This document shows, piece after piece, positions 54,211 to 64,000 of a stretch of DNA of 64,000 nt. The number at the start of each line of letters is the position of its first letter. Within the stretch, counting starts at the first letter, position 1. This DNA is from Neoceratodus forsteri (lineage: Eukaryota; Chordata; Ceratodontiformes; Ceratodontidae). The DNA lies in the NCBI GenBank assembly GCA_016271365.2, contig CM057459.1:816475001-816539000 (forward strand), read 5' to 3'. The notes below the pieces were generated by a model that made no database searches, had not been told where the DNA came from, and saw nothing but the letters and a program-made list of their open reading frames with translations. Position numbers and translations under genes: made by a program.

Positions 54211-56165
54211 ACAGTGTGCCATCATGTGGGCTACTAGCCATGTGACTCTCTGAACTTACCTATGTCTTTGGGGCAGGAAACAAGTATGGACAAACTACCC
54301 TGGCCTTAGCAGGATAATGTGGTTCTCCTCTGAGGCTCACACCATTGACTGGTGCCTGTCTTCAAATGATGACTTAAGGTGACTCAGGGAGCCAGACAGG
54401 GGAGCCCTGATGAAAGAGCCCCACCACAGGGGCAATCAAGGTAGGTGACTGAAGAAAGGTAAGTCCTAGAGTTGACAGGGGATAAGGCTGGGGGAACAGA
54501 CTGAAGGGAAGGCAACTGTAGAGATGGGGGAATAAGCAGGAAACTAAAAATAATCCCATACCCTTTAGGTTTCAAATTTTCCGTTGTATACCAATCTATA
54601 AGGTATGTAAAACTCTTCATGTTGAACCATTGAGAGTTGTAATACTATACTACATATATCCGTAACAAAGGTTTATCTTTTTGTAAAAAGAAAATATTTC
54701 TGAGTCCTGACTTGTATTCTGTATTATGCACTCAGATTACAGTACATATTCATGAGTACAGTGTTAGTTCTGATTGGCTGCTGTATGTGGCATTATACAC
54801 TTCATAAACCTGGTACAGCTCACATAAAAGGGAATGCACAGTTCTGTAAAACATGTTTCTTTTTAATTTTATTTTTATTAGCTTTAAGATGTTCAAAATA
54901 CATGAAAAACTCATACTTGGTTCCAAGTATAGGATACAGTAATTGAAATTGCATGCATAGGGCAATGCTGTTACTCTTCAATCAGTGTTACATCACTCAG
55001 AGACTAGTATGTAATATTACTGTTTATAACTAAATATGTCCTTAAATTAGCCTTTTTTTCTAACACATAAGTGAGCATACCTTCAAACTCTTAGATTTTG
55101 GTATGTGATAGATGAGATCAGACAAAGCTTTTAGTTTCCTTCCACCATCCTTTAAAGTTTGTAATTCATCTTCAAAGTGTTTTACATCAATGTGCCTTAA
55201 ACTAACCAAAGAACAGCCTTTTTAAGTTTTAATAGCCCAGGCCTTCTTTTCCTCACATGCAAAGTGTGATTATCATATTGTCTAGCAAGAAAAAAGGTTT
55301 ATGGGCTGCTAAAGGCTCTTTCTTAAATTAAGAGAAAAAGTAATTACTGATTTAATTTAAAACAAACGGTGTGACCTATTTTGAACAAGATGCAGATATA
55401 AGAAATCATCATAACGTATAAAAATTAATGCAAAAGTATTATAAATATAAACATTAAGTTAATTAATTTGACATTAATGCTATTAATAAAAGAGCTAGTC
55501 CCAAGCCTCTGTGTATTTAATATATTGCCCAATCCATCAAGCATACATTAGAAGCCTAAGATAATTCTGCATATAACACAGGTTAATAGAGATGTGCTCA
55601 TTATGAATAAAAAAAACAGTACTTGCGTCTACCAACTTCAATGATATTAACACTTTAGTCTTGTTGTTAAGACAAAAGGGGTGGCAGATAATGTTTATAT
55701 TTGTTTCTTCGTATTAATTTTTATTTACAATATTTTTTTTCTGAATGCACCTAGATTCAAAGGCAGAGAAAATAAATCACAAAAAAATTGTTTTATTGAT
55801 GACTGACTACAAAAATATGATGGCAAAATGGCCCCAAATATATATTTTTTCCTTCCCTTCCATCTGATTAGTGTTTGAACAATTAAACTCTATACATTTA
55901 TTTTTCCTCAGACTCCGATGTGTTTCAAGCAGATCATTCTATCAATAATTAAAACAAATTTTAATATGATTTTGGTGTTTTATCTTAACATTGCCCACAA
56001 ATGTCAGAAAAGTTTAAACTTGGGCTTACAGTAAATTAATACTTCACTGGCTATCTAGTGTCTTACAGTGATTTCAGATTCAAAAGCACCACCCATTGAC
56101 TAATGCGCCTTTACCAAAGCTTATTTAAATATGAGAATATTATTTCATCTTGTATCCTTGTATAT
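54211..56165. other. Mostly anonymous DNA
   Basis: 54.2-54.55 kb is GC-richer and may continue the LINE 5' region. 54.6-56.1 kb is AT-rich without recognisable genes; a T-rich run near 54860 could be a retroposon tail, but no duplication was found. Confidence 0.4.
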
Positions 56166-56169
56166 CATT

Positions 56170-56425
56170 TCTTCACAGAGGAAGAAAGAGGGATGGAGTT
56201 GATTACCATTGGAGGTAGTTGGTTTAAAATCATGGGGGAGAGGGGCATTCAGACACATGTGGGACAAGTATATGGGGCTGATAAAGGTGGTGTCAAAAGA
56301 AGAGGTGGTAAGGATATGTTGAGGGCTTCAAGGGCAATCTCAATGAACCTTAGATAAGTAAGGAGGGCATAACTGATGAGCTGCAGGGCCTATTTCTGCT
56401 GACAACCTCTACGTTTCGATGATAT
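56170..56425 (+). mobile_element. CR1-like 3' end fragment
   Basis: Ends with 'gcctatttctgctgacaacctctacgtttcgatg', a diverged form of the CR1 3' terminus (compare 41.98-42.04 kb), preceded by the purine-rich 3' UTR. Confidence 0.6.
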
Positions 56426-56639
56426 TCAAGTGAATGTGATGTAGTTTACTTGTTTCCGCATTTTGTTACCTTAAACTTGAAGTACATCCCAACACAATTA
56501 TCTTCATCTTCCATATTCTAAACATGTTGTAATATATGGGAAAGAAGACATTCAATTCAAACAGCCAAACTAAAGCACAATTCATCAGTACACAAAAATT
56601 GCAGGCTGTCACTTAAATAAAGTGCATAAACATTTTATT

Positions 56640-56800
56640 TCAAAGACCTCTGTGCCCAGTACCTTAAATGGGAACACCAGCAGGAGCTCCTTTCACCAAA
56701 CAAACCTCAGACTGGTTTCACTCACGACATCATCAGGGAAGATATTCACCCATATTGCTGCACTTGTCACCTGTATGAAATGGCCAGACAACCTCAGTGT
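56640..56800 (-). other. PLE-like UTR scrap with degenerate hammerhead-like core
   Basis: On the minus strand CTGATGA (56736-56730) and GAAAC (56719-56715) flank tgtcgtgagt, in a context 'ccctgatgatgtcgtgagtg'. Hammerhead ribozymes in the terminal repeats of PLEs have CUGAUGA, a short helix II (often closing a GUGA loop) and GAAAC. Here the second strand of helix II appears shortened, so a functional fold is unlikely. Confidence 0.3.
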
Positions 56801-57340
56801 CAAAATCTAAACTCCTCTTAGTTCAAAAGTACAATATATAGTAAAACATCTAAATAAATCCTTTACATTTCCACAGTTATTTATCTAACCCCCCTAACAA
56901 AATGTTCAATTGCCTCTTGCCAACATGGTCTGTGATTATTGATGAGAGATGTTGGCCATTGTCAAATTTAGTTTGGCTTCATTTTGGTACGCAAGAATTT
57001 AGTTTGGCTTCAATAATTCAGACCGACAACTTTGAGCCCCTAATGTATTATTGACTGGCACTGGTCAAAGTGGAATACAAATAGGTAGGCAATAAATGAC
57101 TTGAGGTCAACAATGGATATTTATTACTATATCTTCCTTGTGGCAGGTGTTTTTTGTACATTATCCAGTAGATTGCTATGTTTCTGGTGTTGGGACTGAG
57201 AATGATACCCACTAAGACTGCCATACCCCTGTGCTGATCAACAATAAATGGTAATATTAATTGCCGAACCTTGGGCTTGGACCCTGCTGTATTTGATGCT
57301 GTTCATCTATACCAAATACTTTATTCTATACACTATATTT
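56800..57340. other. Anonymous DNA
   Basis: No gene recognised. A short direct repeat 'aatttagtttggcttca' occurs twice near 56967-57015. Confidence 0.4.
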
Positions 57341-57555
57341 AACACACTGCAGGCAGGGAGCATTTTCCATGTGAGGAACAGCTCCAGGATTAGGCGACAT
57401 GCAATGAAGTTGCAGAGGGCACTATCAGAAAGATATAAGGAAGTACTTCTTTATTGAAAGGGTGGTGGAAGCATGAAAGTAACTGTCAGCCAAGGTTGTC
57501 GAGGTTAGAATGGTGAAAGGCTTCAAGCATGCATGGGGTAGACATATAGGCATAT
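57340..57555 (+). mobile_element. CR1-like 3' fragment abutting the Ngaro end
   Basis: Translates to NSSRIRRHAMKLQRALSERYKEVLLY, the diverged C-terminal tail of CR1, followed by a W-like 'gcatggggtagacatatagg' 3' UTR. It is cut exactly where the Ngaro element begins at 57556, implying that the Ngaro inserted into the CR1. Confidence 0.7.
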
Positions 57556-58140
57556 TGTCGCAAGGATTTCCCCAATAAATGATCAGACACCACCACCTGT
57601 TTGGGTTTTTGACTGGGCAAGGTTTACTGAATAGACATTATTTTATATTCATACCATACACAGCATCAATTCTTATCAGCAATTATTTAACCCACATACT
57701 CTTTGTGATCAAACATTACAAACATGCAGCTCATGGGCCCATCAGCCCCATATAGTCCATGTAACAGAGTACATATTGTAATAGGTCATGATCAAATTTC
57801 CTTTTCCTTTTGATCCTTCTTCCAGGTTGCCGCCTCCTTCTTTTTGGGGTCCAGATGACCCGACACGCCATAACACATCATGAAACCTGCTTACTAATGT
57901 GTCCTAGGGTCAGATGCCAAGAACTCGACCCCTAGATCTTCTTTTTCCCTCCCCCCACCCCCGTTCTAAATCTACGGATGGGTGTATGACCCCAGCCTGT
58001 GCCCTATCATCCTCCCACCCTGTCTCCCACACCTGTGCCCCTCTACCCTACCCCCTCTTTTTAATTCCCTCTCCTCACCTTCCACTGATGGGCCTGCACC
58101 CTACCTGGTCACTGCTGCCCTCACTCAGCAGCCCAAAAAA
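57556..58140. repeat. Ngaro 3' direct repeat, distal copy
   Basis: Starts tgtcgcaaggatttcccc. It matches 58691-59280 with an offset of 1,135 bases for about 350 bases clearly, and more loosely through the C-rich part. Confidence 0.85.
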
Positions 58141-58690
58141 TGTCTGTTCCTCCAAACCTCAATGCTCTCATGGCATTCCATTGAATAATGATCCATTGCC
58201 CAATGTTGCCCTCATTCAGCAACCCAGTACCAACCAGTCAACCCATCGCCTTCACCTGGCAGCCCACCATTGTATTAATCAGCCCCGGTCCTCTGTCCCC
58301 CTGTCTATACTCCCCCTTAAACTGTCCCAGAGCTACTATCGTAACTCCAGTTATGGGAGGGAGGAAGGGAGGGAGGAAGGGAAGGATTAAGTCTGAAATT
58401 CTTAGCAGAAAAGAGGGGGAACTGAGGCCTGCACAGTCTTTTAAACCCCTTCAGGACCCCTGTCTAGACTTCTCCCCTATCTAGTCTCCTTACTCGGGCC
58501 CCTTCAGCATCATCCAACTCATCCCTTGATGTCACCTGGCTCTAGCCCCCTACCTGTGATGTCGCCTGTCTCCTCCCCTCCCCACCTAGCTCCTATCTCC
58601 CCATCTTTCCATCCTAATTTGCCAAGACCCCTGCCTTGTACTGAAGGAAACCCCTGACAACTCAGGTTGTCTGATACTGGCAAACCCATT

Positions 58691-59280
58691 TGTCACGGGG
58701 ATTTCCCCAATAAATTGTCAGATGCCACCACCTGTTTGTGTTCTCAACTGGGCAAGGTTTATTGAGTATACATTATTCTATATTCATAACATACATAGCA
58801 TCAGTTCTCATCAGCAATTATTTAACCCACATCTTCTCTGCAATCAAACATTACAAATATTCACTTCATGGCCTGTCAGCCCCATATAGTTCATGTAATA
58901 TAGTCCATGTTGTAATAGTCCATGGTCAAATTTCCTTGCCCTCTTGATCCTTCTTTCACTTTGCAACCTTCTTCTTCTCAGGGTCCGGATGCCTGACCCA
59001 ACATCCCATACCACCTCATGAAACCTGTTTACTAATCCTCTTTGTTCCCTCCCCCTACCCATCCAATTCTAAATCCACATCTGGGTGCATAACCACAACC
59101 CGTGCCCTATCCCCCTCTTGTCCTGTCCTCCCCACCTGTACCCCTCTACCCTAACCCCTATTTTAACTCCCTCTCCTGTACTAGCCCATCTCCAGCCTGC
59201 GAAGGAAGATGGGCTCCACCCCCCATCAAAACCTAGCCCATTCCCAATTATCAATTGTCCCCCTTATCAGCAGTACAAAA
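58691..59280. repeat. Ngaro 3' direct repeat, proximal copy
   Basis: Starts tgtcacggggatttcccc. Shared landmarks with the distal copy include 'gactgggcaaggttta', 'cagcaattatttaacccaca', 'catatagt(t/c)catgtaa' and 'ctcatgaaacctg'. Confidence 0.85.
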
Positions 59281-59559
59281 AAGGACATCCCGACCTCAGA
59301 CAAATGTGCCCCATTCCCTCGTAATAGCTGGATTCTTGATACAATATCTTTATGGGAAATGTGTAACCCCCATCTCTGCTATCACCCCAGCCACCCTCCT
59401 ACTGAGACTCTTCCTTGCCTGTTCTATTGTCTTTATGTCCCTGGCATATCTCCAAAGCCTCCTGGTTGTAATTTCTGACCAACCAACCTTCATCCAGAGC
59501 CACCATCCCTTTATAGCTTCTAAATCCTGTTTTATGTCCTAAAAAAGTGCCTCCAAGCC

Positions 59560-59790
59560 CTGTCCCCATGTCATTCTCCCCAGCATATATAATCAGGAGA
59601 TCAGCCTTGGGCCATGTCAATTTCAATTCTTTGAGTACCAGCAGGAATTGGCCCTATCTCATACCCCGGACCCCTTTCCAGTGAACGTGCACCTTGTTGA
59701 TGTCCCTCATGAGCTGCCTCCCTCCCAGCATTGCCACCACATATCATTCTGCCCAATAAACAAAGGAATGGCCCACAATCCAAACTTGCT
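59560..59790 (-). pseudogene. SGNH-hydrolase-like domain of the Ngaro element
   Basis: The minus-strand frame reads VWIVGHSFVYWAE (block I, G-H-S with catalytic Ser), then a KVHVHWKGVRGMR block, then PKADLLIIYAGENDMG (block III, G-x-N-D). It has two in-frame stops and a frameshift after block III. Vertebrate Ngaro/DIRS-group elements carry this hydrolase-like ORF; its role in their life cycle is not settled. Confidence 0.75.
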
Positions 59791-59832
59791 GCTGTCTCCT
59801 TTCACCTGGTAAACAGAGAAGACACAACATTG

Positions 59833-60120
59833 TTAAGCCAAGTCTCTGCTGTATCTCCTATAGCAGCTTGACTGCCACCTCTCTACCTGCTTTACCTCCA
59901 TTTCCAATCTGCCCTGGGCCGCTGCCTTGGATGCAGCACCGATTCTAAACAAATGTGGAGGAAATTGACTGGGGTCCTCTCCCAGGAATATTGCCTCTTT
60001 CTTGAGAACCCCCGCTACCTGAGAGCATGTGATGGTGGACCCGCTCCCATGCCCAAAGAGATCCCCTCCCATTTTGGACATATCTCCCAGTATTCTGCCA
60101 ATGCTGTGACCGAGCACCAT
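59833..60120 (-). pseudogene. Tyrosine recombinase, catalytic C-terminal part
   Basis: 95-residue frame with the H-x-x-R box (HLFRIGAASKAAAQGR) and the C-terminal WQSSCYRRYSR carrying the nucleophilic Tyr. Spacing (about 30 residues between Arg and Tyr) and the RIGAA motif match recombinases of Ngaro/DIRS elements. The N-terminal part lies beyond the LTR insertion at 63653-64000. Confidence 0.85.
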
Positions 60121-60157
60121 CCTTTGATCTGTTGTGAATAGAGCATGACTTCTGCTC

Positions 60158-60932
60158 TGTGACAGTGCTCATATTAGGCCCTGTCCCATGTGTGTATATA
60201 GAAGGAAACCAGAAGCAAGGATCCTATTACTATCTCTACCTCTATCTGTTTTTACTTTCTATTAGACTATGCAGTCATTACCTCTACTGTGATAATTCCT
60301 ATTTTTCTAATTTCTTACTTTCTGGGTTCCCTGATGCATAACATAGAGATAGTGAAATGATGGCTAAGACAGGCAGCTATGACAGGGTGTGACATCAGAC
60401 TGATGTAATCAGTCACAGTGGTCTAGCCACCTACGAGATGCATCACAGTGGTTGGCCTAGCAACAAGACGGGTCACATGCCCGGCAACCAGTAACTGTGG
60501 CTCTAATTATGCTGGTTGTGATATCATACTAATTGAGGAATCATGCTGTCTGTATAATCTGATGTCCTGAACTGAATTCATCAGGCTGTGCCTGAGTCTG
60601 TCACAGTGTGTGCCTGAGTTTGCATCTGCGTGGACCTGCAGCCAGTGAGAAGGAGAGAGATTTTCAGCAGAGGACAGGCTGCTTTATTTCCTGCTGGAGA
60701 GATTCATCTGGAGACACTAGATGAGAGATGCTGATATTTTCTAATTAGTTTATTTCTTTTTGTTTCGTGTACAATAAATTGCCATTTGTGGTTTTTCTAC
60801 AACTTCTCCTGGACTGCTCATGCTTCCTGACCTATAAGCCTCCAAAATATTTTGTGTTAGAGGTATCTGGTTTAGTCACAACTGGTGTTATTCTGAGTCA
60901 GAAACCACACCACATCCAGAAACCTCACCACA
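60158..60932 (+). repeat. 5' LTR
   Basis: Begins tgtgacag and ends caccaca. Contains an AATAAA signal at 60773-60778. Aligns throughout with 62799-63575 with only a few mismatches per 80 bases by eye. Confidence 0.92.
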
Positions 60933-60934
60933 TA

Positions 60935-60953
60935 TGGTGTCAGAAGTTATTGG
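60935..60953 (+). promoter_or_regulatory. Primer-binding site, tRNA-Leu-like
   Basis: TGGTGTCAGAAGT, two bases after the 5' LTR, is complementary to the CCA end of leucine tRNA. Later bases have drifted. Confidence 0.75.
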
Positions 60954-61157
60954 ATTTAAGCCATGCATACTCTAACTCTAAGAGTTTGTTCATGGGTTCC
61001 AGACCAGGAACCAGGGAAGCGTAGCAGAACAGCATGGATCCAGTAAAAGAAAGAGCAGGAATGACCACCAGGAGTATGACTGAAAAGCCACCAGAGTTGG
61101 GAGAAGACATTAAGGCTGCGCCAGAACCAGAAACTGTTTGAGTTGTTCAAATGGTGA

Positions 61158-61361
61158 ATGATACAACAAAAAGAGACAGAGAAGCAGAGAGAAAAAGACC
61201 GCCAACAATTAGAGGCTCAAAGAAAAGTGGAGGCAGATCAAAGAGAGAAAAAGAGAAAAGAAGACAGACAGTTATGGTTGGCTGCCTTGCAAGCTATTAT
61301 AGGTAGAAGAACTATTACAGTTCCCATAGATCAGCAAAACACATTGTTTGAAAGACATTAA
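61158..61361 (+). pseudogene. Gag-like N-terminal coiled coil
   Basis: Lys/Glu/Gln-rich frame (KETEKQREKDRQQLEAQ) followed by LWLAALQAIIG. This resembles the leader of vertebrate Gypsy Gag proteins. It is short, and the capsid and protease regions are missing. Confidence 0.55.
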
Positions 61362-61839
61362 AGTGACAATGTTGTGCCCCTCAGAAAGCTCAGAGGAAGA
61401 ATCAGAGGATAACAATTCTCAGACACAGCTGGAGGAAGAGTCTATGGTGAAGCAGGATCTTCCACTATTGCCTTAGTTCGCAGGTTGCTATTTGCTGGAG
61501 GATGGAGATGCCAGCATAGATGTGAGCAACACCCCAGATGAGACTGTGACTAAGGATACTTTATTTGGAGTAATGACTCCAGTCAAGAAAGAAGACCATA
61601 TATAAAGGCCGAAGAGACTTTTGCTTGTTGCATGGCATCTGTATCTAGTCACAGTAATATTATTCAAGGTAGTACAAACTGGGGTAGGCTTCAAGCTGGG
61701 GATACTGCTATTGGGAAAATAATGCTATAAGTAAAAGTTGAAGAAGGTGTACCTGTTAATGGTGGGGTGGGCATGAGACAGTACTCATGATATGAAGTGC
61801 AAAGGGGTGTTCTTTATCATATGAAGCCCAATCCCTGCA

Positions 61840-62177
61840 CCCAGAGAGTAGATGCCCAGGTAGTAGTGCCACAGACCTACAGGCAGCAGGTGATGGAGGT
61901 TGCATACTCCAGTACCTGTGGAAGGCACTGAGGAAGACGAGGGACACTGGCTAATTTGTTGCCCCACTTTTACTGGCTAGGTGTGTACAGACAGGTTGCA
62001 GCCTACTGCAAGACCTGTTCTGTCTGCCAGTCTGTGTTGATGACTGCCAGGTTGGCCCCAGAGAGAGAGAGAGCGCACAGCAGAGCAGAAAAGGTGCCTG
62101 TCCACTCATTAGGAAGGTGGTGGTGGGGGTATATCAAAGGGATAAAGCCAACTGTGGAACGGAATGGAGACCCTTGA
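61840..62177 (+). pseudogene. Gypsy integrase N-terminal zinc-binding region
   Basis: One frame gives VVVPQTYRQQVMEVAYSS, a GRH block, a stop at 61929-61931, RRGTLANLLPHFYWLGVYRQVAAYCKTCSVCQ. This is the H-H-C-C zinc-binding region of Gypsy/retroviral-type integrases. The DDE core does not follow; sequence after 62177 is non-coding. Confidence 0.85.
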
Positions 62178-62783
62178 AAATGAAGGGTAACCTTTCTCCT
62201 CAGCTGGGTGGTGCATAAAAGTAAAAACACTTCTTAACTAAGGTTGAGAGGCTGTTATGAAAATGGAACGGCAAAGGTTTATGAATCTGGTTTATGGTTA
62301 ATGGCAAAGAGACCAAGGTAAAATATATTAAGTGTTTGTTTGTATTTATAAGGAAAGACCTACACAGGAATAAGTAGGTGGGAATGTTAATGGACCCTGC
62401 ATTGGGGTAACACAACTGTTTACCCTCAGGTGTCTGAAACTGTAAAGGAGATAAAAGATATTGTGGGTTTAAGTAGTGGGTAGAACCTAAGGAAAGGGGA
62501 TGGGTAGAGCAATAAGCTACCCTGATAAAGGTGCTACATGTTGCAGTTACATGTAGAGTGTGTGGAGCAAGACCCTGCATATATGTCAAATTTTTCTTTA
62601 GAAGGTTAAGGTTAGGAGTTAGTTAGAAAAAGGGAAAACAACACTCCCCATGTGGTTTTCCTCTTATGCAAGGGGGTATATGTGATAGAGTCAGTAGATG
62701 ATCTATCACAGGTAAAATGAAGAAAAGAGAGTGAAGGTTTTGGAAACCTGTTTTAAAGAGAAAAAGGAAACAGGTTCCCTCTT
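62178..62783. other. LTR element interior, non-coding remainder
   Basis: No integrase core or other domain recognised. Probably envelope-less 3' region with deletion. Confidence 0.5.
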
Positions 62784-62798
62784 AGGGAGGGAGGTATA

Positions 62799-63575
62799 TG
62801 CGACAGGTCTCATATTAGGCCCTGTCCCATGTGTGTTATATAGAAGGAAACCAGAAGCAATGATCCTATTACTGTCTCTACCTCTATCTTTTCTAACTTT
62901 CTGTTAGGCTGCACAGTCATTACCTCTACTGTACTAATTCCTATTTTTCTAATTTCTTACTTGCTGGGTTTCCTGATACATAACATAGAGATAGTGAAAT
63001 GATGGCTGAGACAGGTAGCTATGACAGAGTGTGACATCAGACTGATGTAATCGGTCACAGTGGTCTAGCCACCTACGAGATGCATCACAGTGGTTGGCCT
63101 AGTAACAAGATGGGTCACATGCCTGGCAACCTGCAGCTGTGGCTGTAATAATGCTGGTTGTGATGTCATACTAATTGAGGCATCGTGCTGTCTGTATAAT
63201 CTGATGTCCTGAACTGAATTCATCAGGCTGTCCCTGAGTCTCACAGTGTGTGCCTGAGCTTGTGTCTGCGTGGATCTGCAGCCAGTGAGGAGAAGGAGAG
63301 AGATTTTCAGCAGAGGACAGGCTGCTTTATTTCCTGCTGGAGAGATTCATCTGGAGACATTATACGAGAGATGCTGATATTTTCCAATTAGTTTTTTTGT
63401 TTTTGTTTTGTGTACTACAAATCGCCATTTGTGTTTTTTCTACAACTTCTCTTGGACTGCTCATGCTTCCTGACCTTTAAGCCTCCAAAATATTTTGTGT
63501 TAGAGGTATCTGGTTTATTCACAACTGGTGTTATTCTGAGTCAGAAGCCACACCACATCCTGAAACCTCACCACA
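62799..63575 (+). repeat. 3' LTR
   Basis: Begins tgcgacag, ends caccaca and is followed by the TGCTC duplication. A polypurine tract lies immediately upstream. The AATAAA of the 5' LTR is mutated here. Confidence 0.92.
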
Positions 63576-63652
63576 TGCTCCCATTCTCGCTTGATCGGTC
63601 TTGTGTCACCTGAGCCAGATCACTATTTTCCCTGTACCCCACCAAATCTCTT

Positions 63653-64000
63653 CTACTTTAATTCCTCCTTCCCTATCTTCTCTATTCTTTGCCACCACCT
63701 CCCCCACCCTAAATTCCCCCCAGCCATCATGGGAAAAAAGGCCTTAAACAGGCATGCCTCATGCCCGGATGAGCACACCCACCCCAGGGCCCCCAGGAGC
63801 ATCACAAGTATTGGCTCCAAAATTGGTTTCCAAGAATCTCCCAGCTGTTCCTGCTGCCTCTGCCAGCCTATCAGAAACCTCTGAACCACTTTGGACTTAA
63901 AAGGTTCCGACCATCCCCTTGCCCCACATGCCCAGCCTATGCCAGTCACCTGCAATGCCATAGTGAAGTGGGCCATGCCGTCATCCCATCTCCTCACCAT
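63653..64000 (-). pseudogene. Tyrosine recombinase N-terminal part, runs off the window
   Basis: Open frame of 115 residues on the minus strand. SKVVQRFLIGWQRQQEQ and KPILEPILVMLLGAL, followed by an A-C-L-F-K-A-F-F stretch, resemble the SAM-like and early catalytic region of Ngaro/DIRS recombinases (W-R-P-I-T…L…AFFGFLR). It continues into the C-terminal part at 59833-60120 once the LTR element is skipped. Confidence 0.6.

Larger units (their letters stand above)
60158..63575 (+). mobile_element. Gypsy-type LTR retrotransposon, complete ends, deleted interior
   Basis: Two LTRs of about 775 bp flank 1.87 kb of interior. A perfect 5-bp target duplication TGCTC lies at 60153-60157 and 63576-63580. 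A primer-binding site TGGTGTCAGAAGT (60935-60947) matches the 3' end of tRNA-Leu. A polypurine tract (agggagggaggta) lies just before the 3' LTR. The interior holds a gag-like coiled-coil frame and an integrase zinc-binding remnant but no RT. It is thus a deletion derivative that inserted in the Ngaro recombinase gene. Confidence 0.93.
57556..64000 (-). mobile_element. Ngaro-type tyrosine-recombinase retrotransposon, antisense, interrupted
   Basis: On the minus strand, going downward from 64000: a recombinase N-terminal region (63653-64000), the LTR element insertion (60158-63575), the recombinase catalytic C terminus (59833-60120), an SGNH-hydrolase-like frame (about 59560-59785), and non-coding DNA with long direct repeats (58691-59280 and 57556-58140) up to the 3' terminus at 57556. 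Ngaro elements are known to carry RT-RH, a tyrosine recombinase and often an SGNH hydrolase, and to end in split direct repeats instead of ordinary LTRs. RT is not in the window; it should lie beyond 64000. Confidence 0.8.

Noticed and set aside
57914..58390. 158-codon C/P/S-rich plus-strand frame
   Set aside because: It lies in the C-rich direct repeat of the Ngaro 3' region and has no domain. Low-complexity composition explains it.

Overview
This window looks like intergenic DNA from a large, repeat-dominated vertebrate genome. I found no host gene, no bacterial signature, no CRISPR array and no rRNA gene. Almost everything recognisable is mobile DNA: CR1, L2-like and L1/Tx1-like LINEs, a Penelope-like element (PLE), a Ngaro-type tyrosine-recombinase retrotransposon, a Gypsy-type LTR retrotransposon, a giant PIF/Harbinger DNA transposon, hAT non-autonomous elements and a MIR/CORE-like tRNA SINE. 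This mixture (PLE, Ngaro, Gypsy, L1-Tx1, CR1/L2 and Harbinger together) fits a salamander, caecilian, lungfish or similar large genome. That is inference from repeat content, and the species cannot be fixed from sequence alone.

Layout. 0-2 kb: anonymous DNA, a CR1 3' end and a (GT)n tract. 2.09-5.66 kb: a 3.6-kb non-autonomous hAT-like element with TIRs and an 8-bp target duplication, internally duplicated and carrying minisatellites. 5.7-8.6 kb: a SINE pair, a first copy of a ~405-bp permuted repeat and a LINE 3' tail. 8.6-14.2 kb: a PLE (reverse transcriptase plus GIY-YIG) split by a CR1 (9.85-12.71 kb) and by a SINE fragment. 15.2-18.66 kb: an L2-like LINE split by an antisense CR1. 18.8-19.23 kb: second copy of the ~405-bp repeat, in circularly permuted order.

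19.35-34.37 kb: the most notable object, a ~15-kb Harbinger-type transposon with terminal and subterminal inverted repeats. On the left arm (+ strand) it has a NAIF1-like Myb/SANT region and an unusually open ~724-codon frame with an AT-hook. On the right arm (- strand) it has a second Myb/SANT gene with recognisable introns and a two-exon DDE transposase. The two gene sets converge on ~3.8 kb of unidentified DNA.

34.9-43.7 kb: a three-level nest (an L2-like LINE, split by a CR1, itself split by an L2). 43.9-46.3 kb: antisense L1/Tx1-like LINE. 48.1-48.5 kb: hAT MITE with target duplication. 48.6-54.2 kb: antisense LINE with a nested retroposon (10-bp target duplication) and, at its 5' side, tandem ~100-bp repeats that may be promoter monomers. 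56-57.6 kb: CR1 ends and a PLE-like/hammerhead-like scrap. 57.6-64 kb: antisense Ngaro element whose recombinase gene is split by a complete LTR retrotransposon with a perfect 5-bp target duplication (60.16-63.58 kb).

Every coding region is decayed (in-frame stops, frameshifts, lost catalytic residues), so the window reads as a stratified record of insertions rather than as genes working together.
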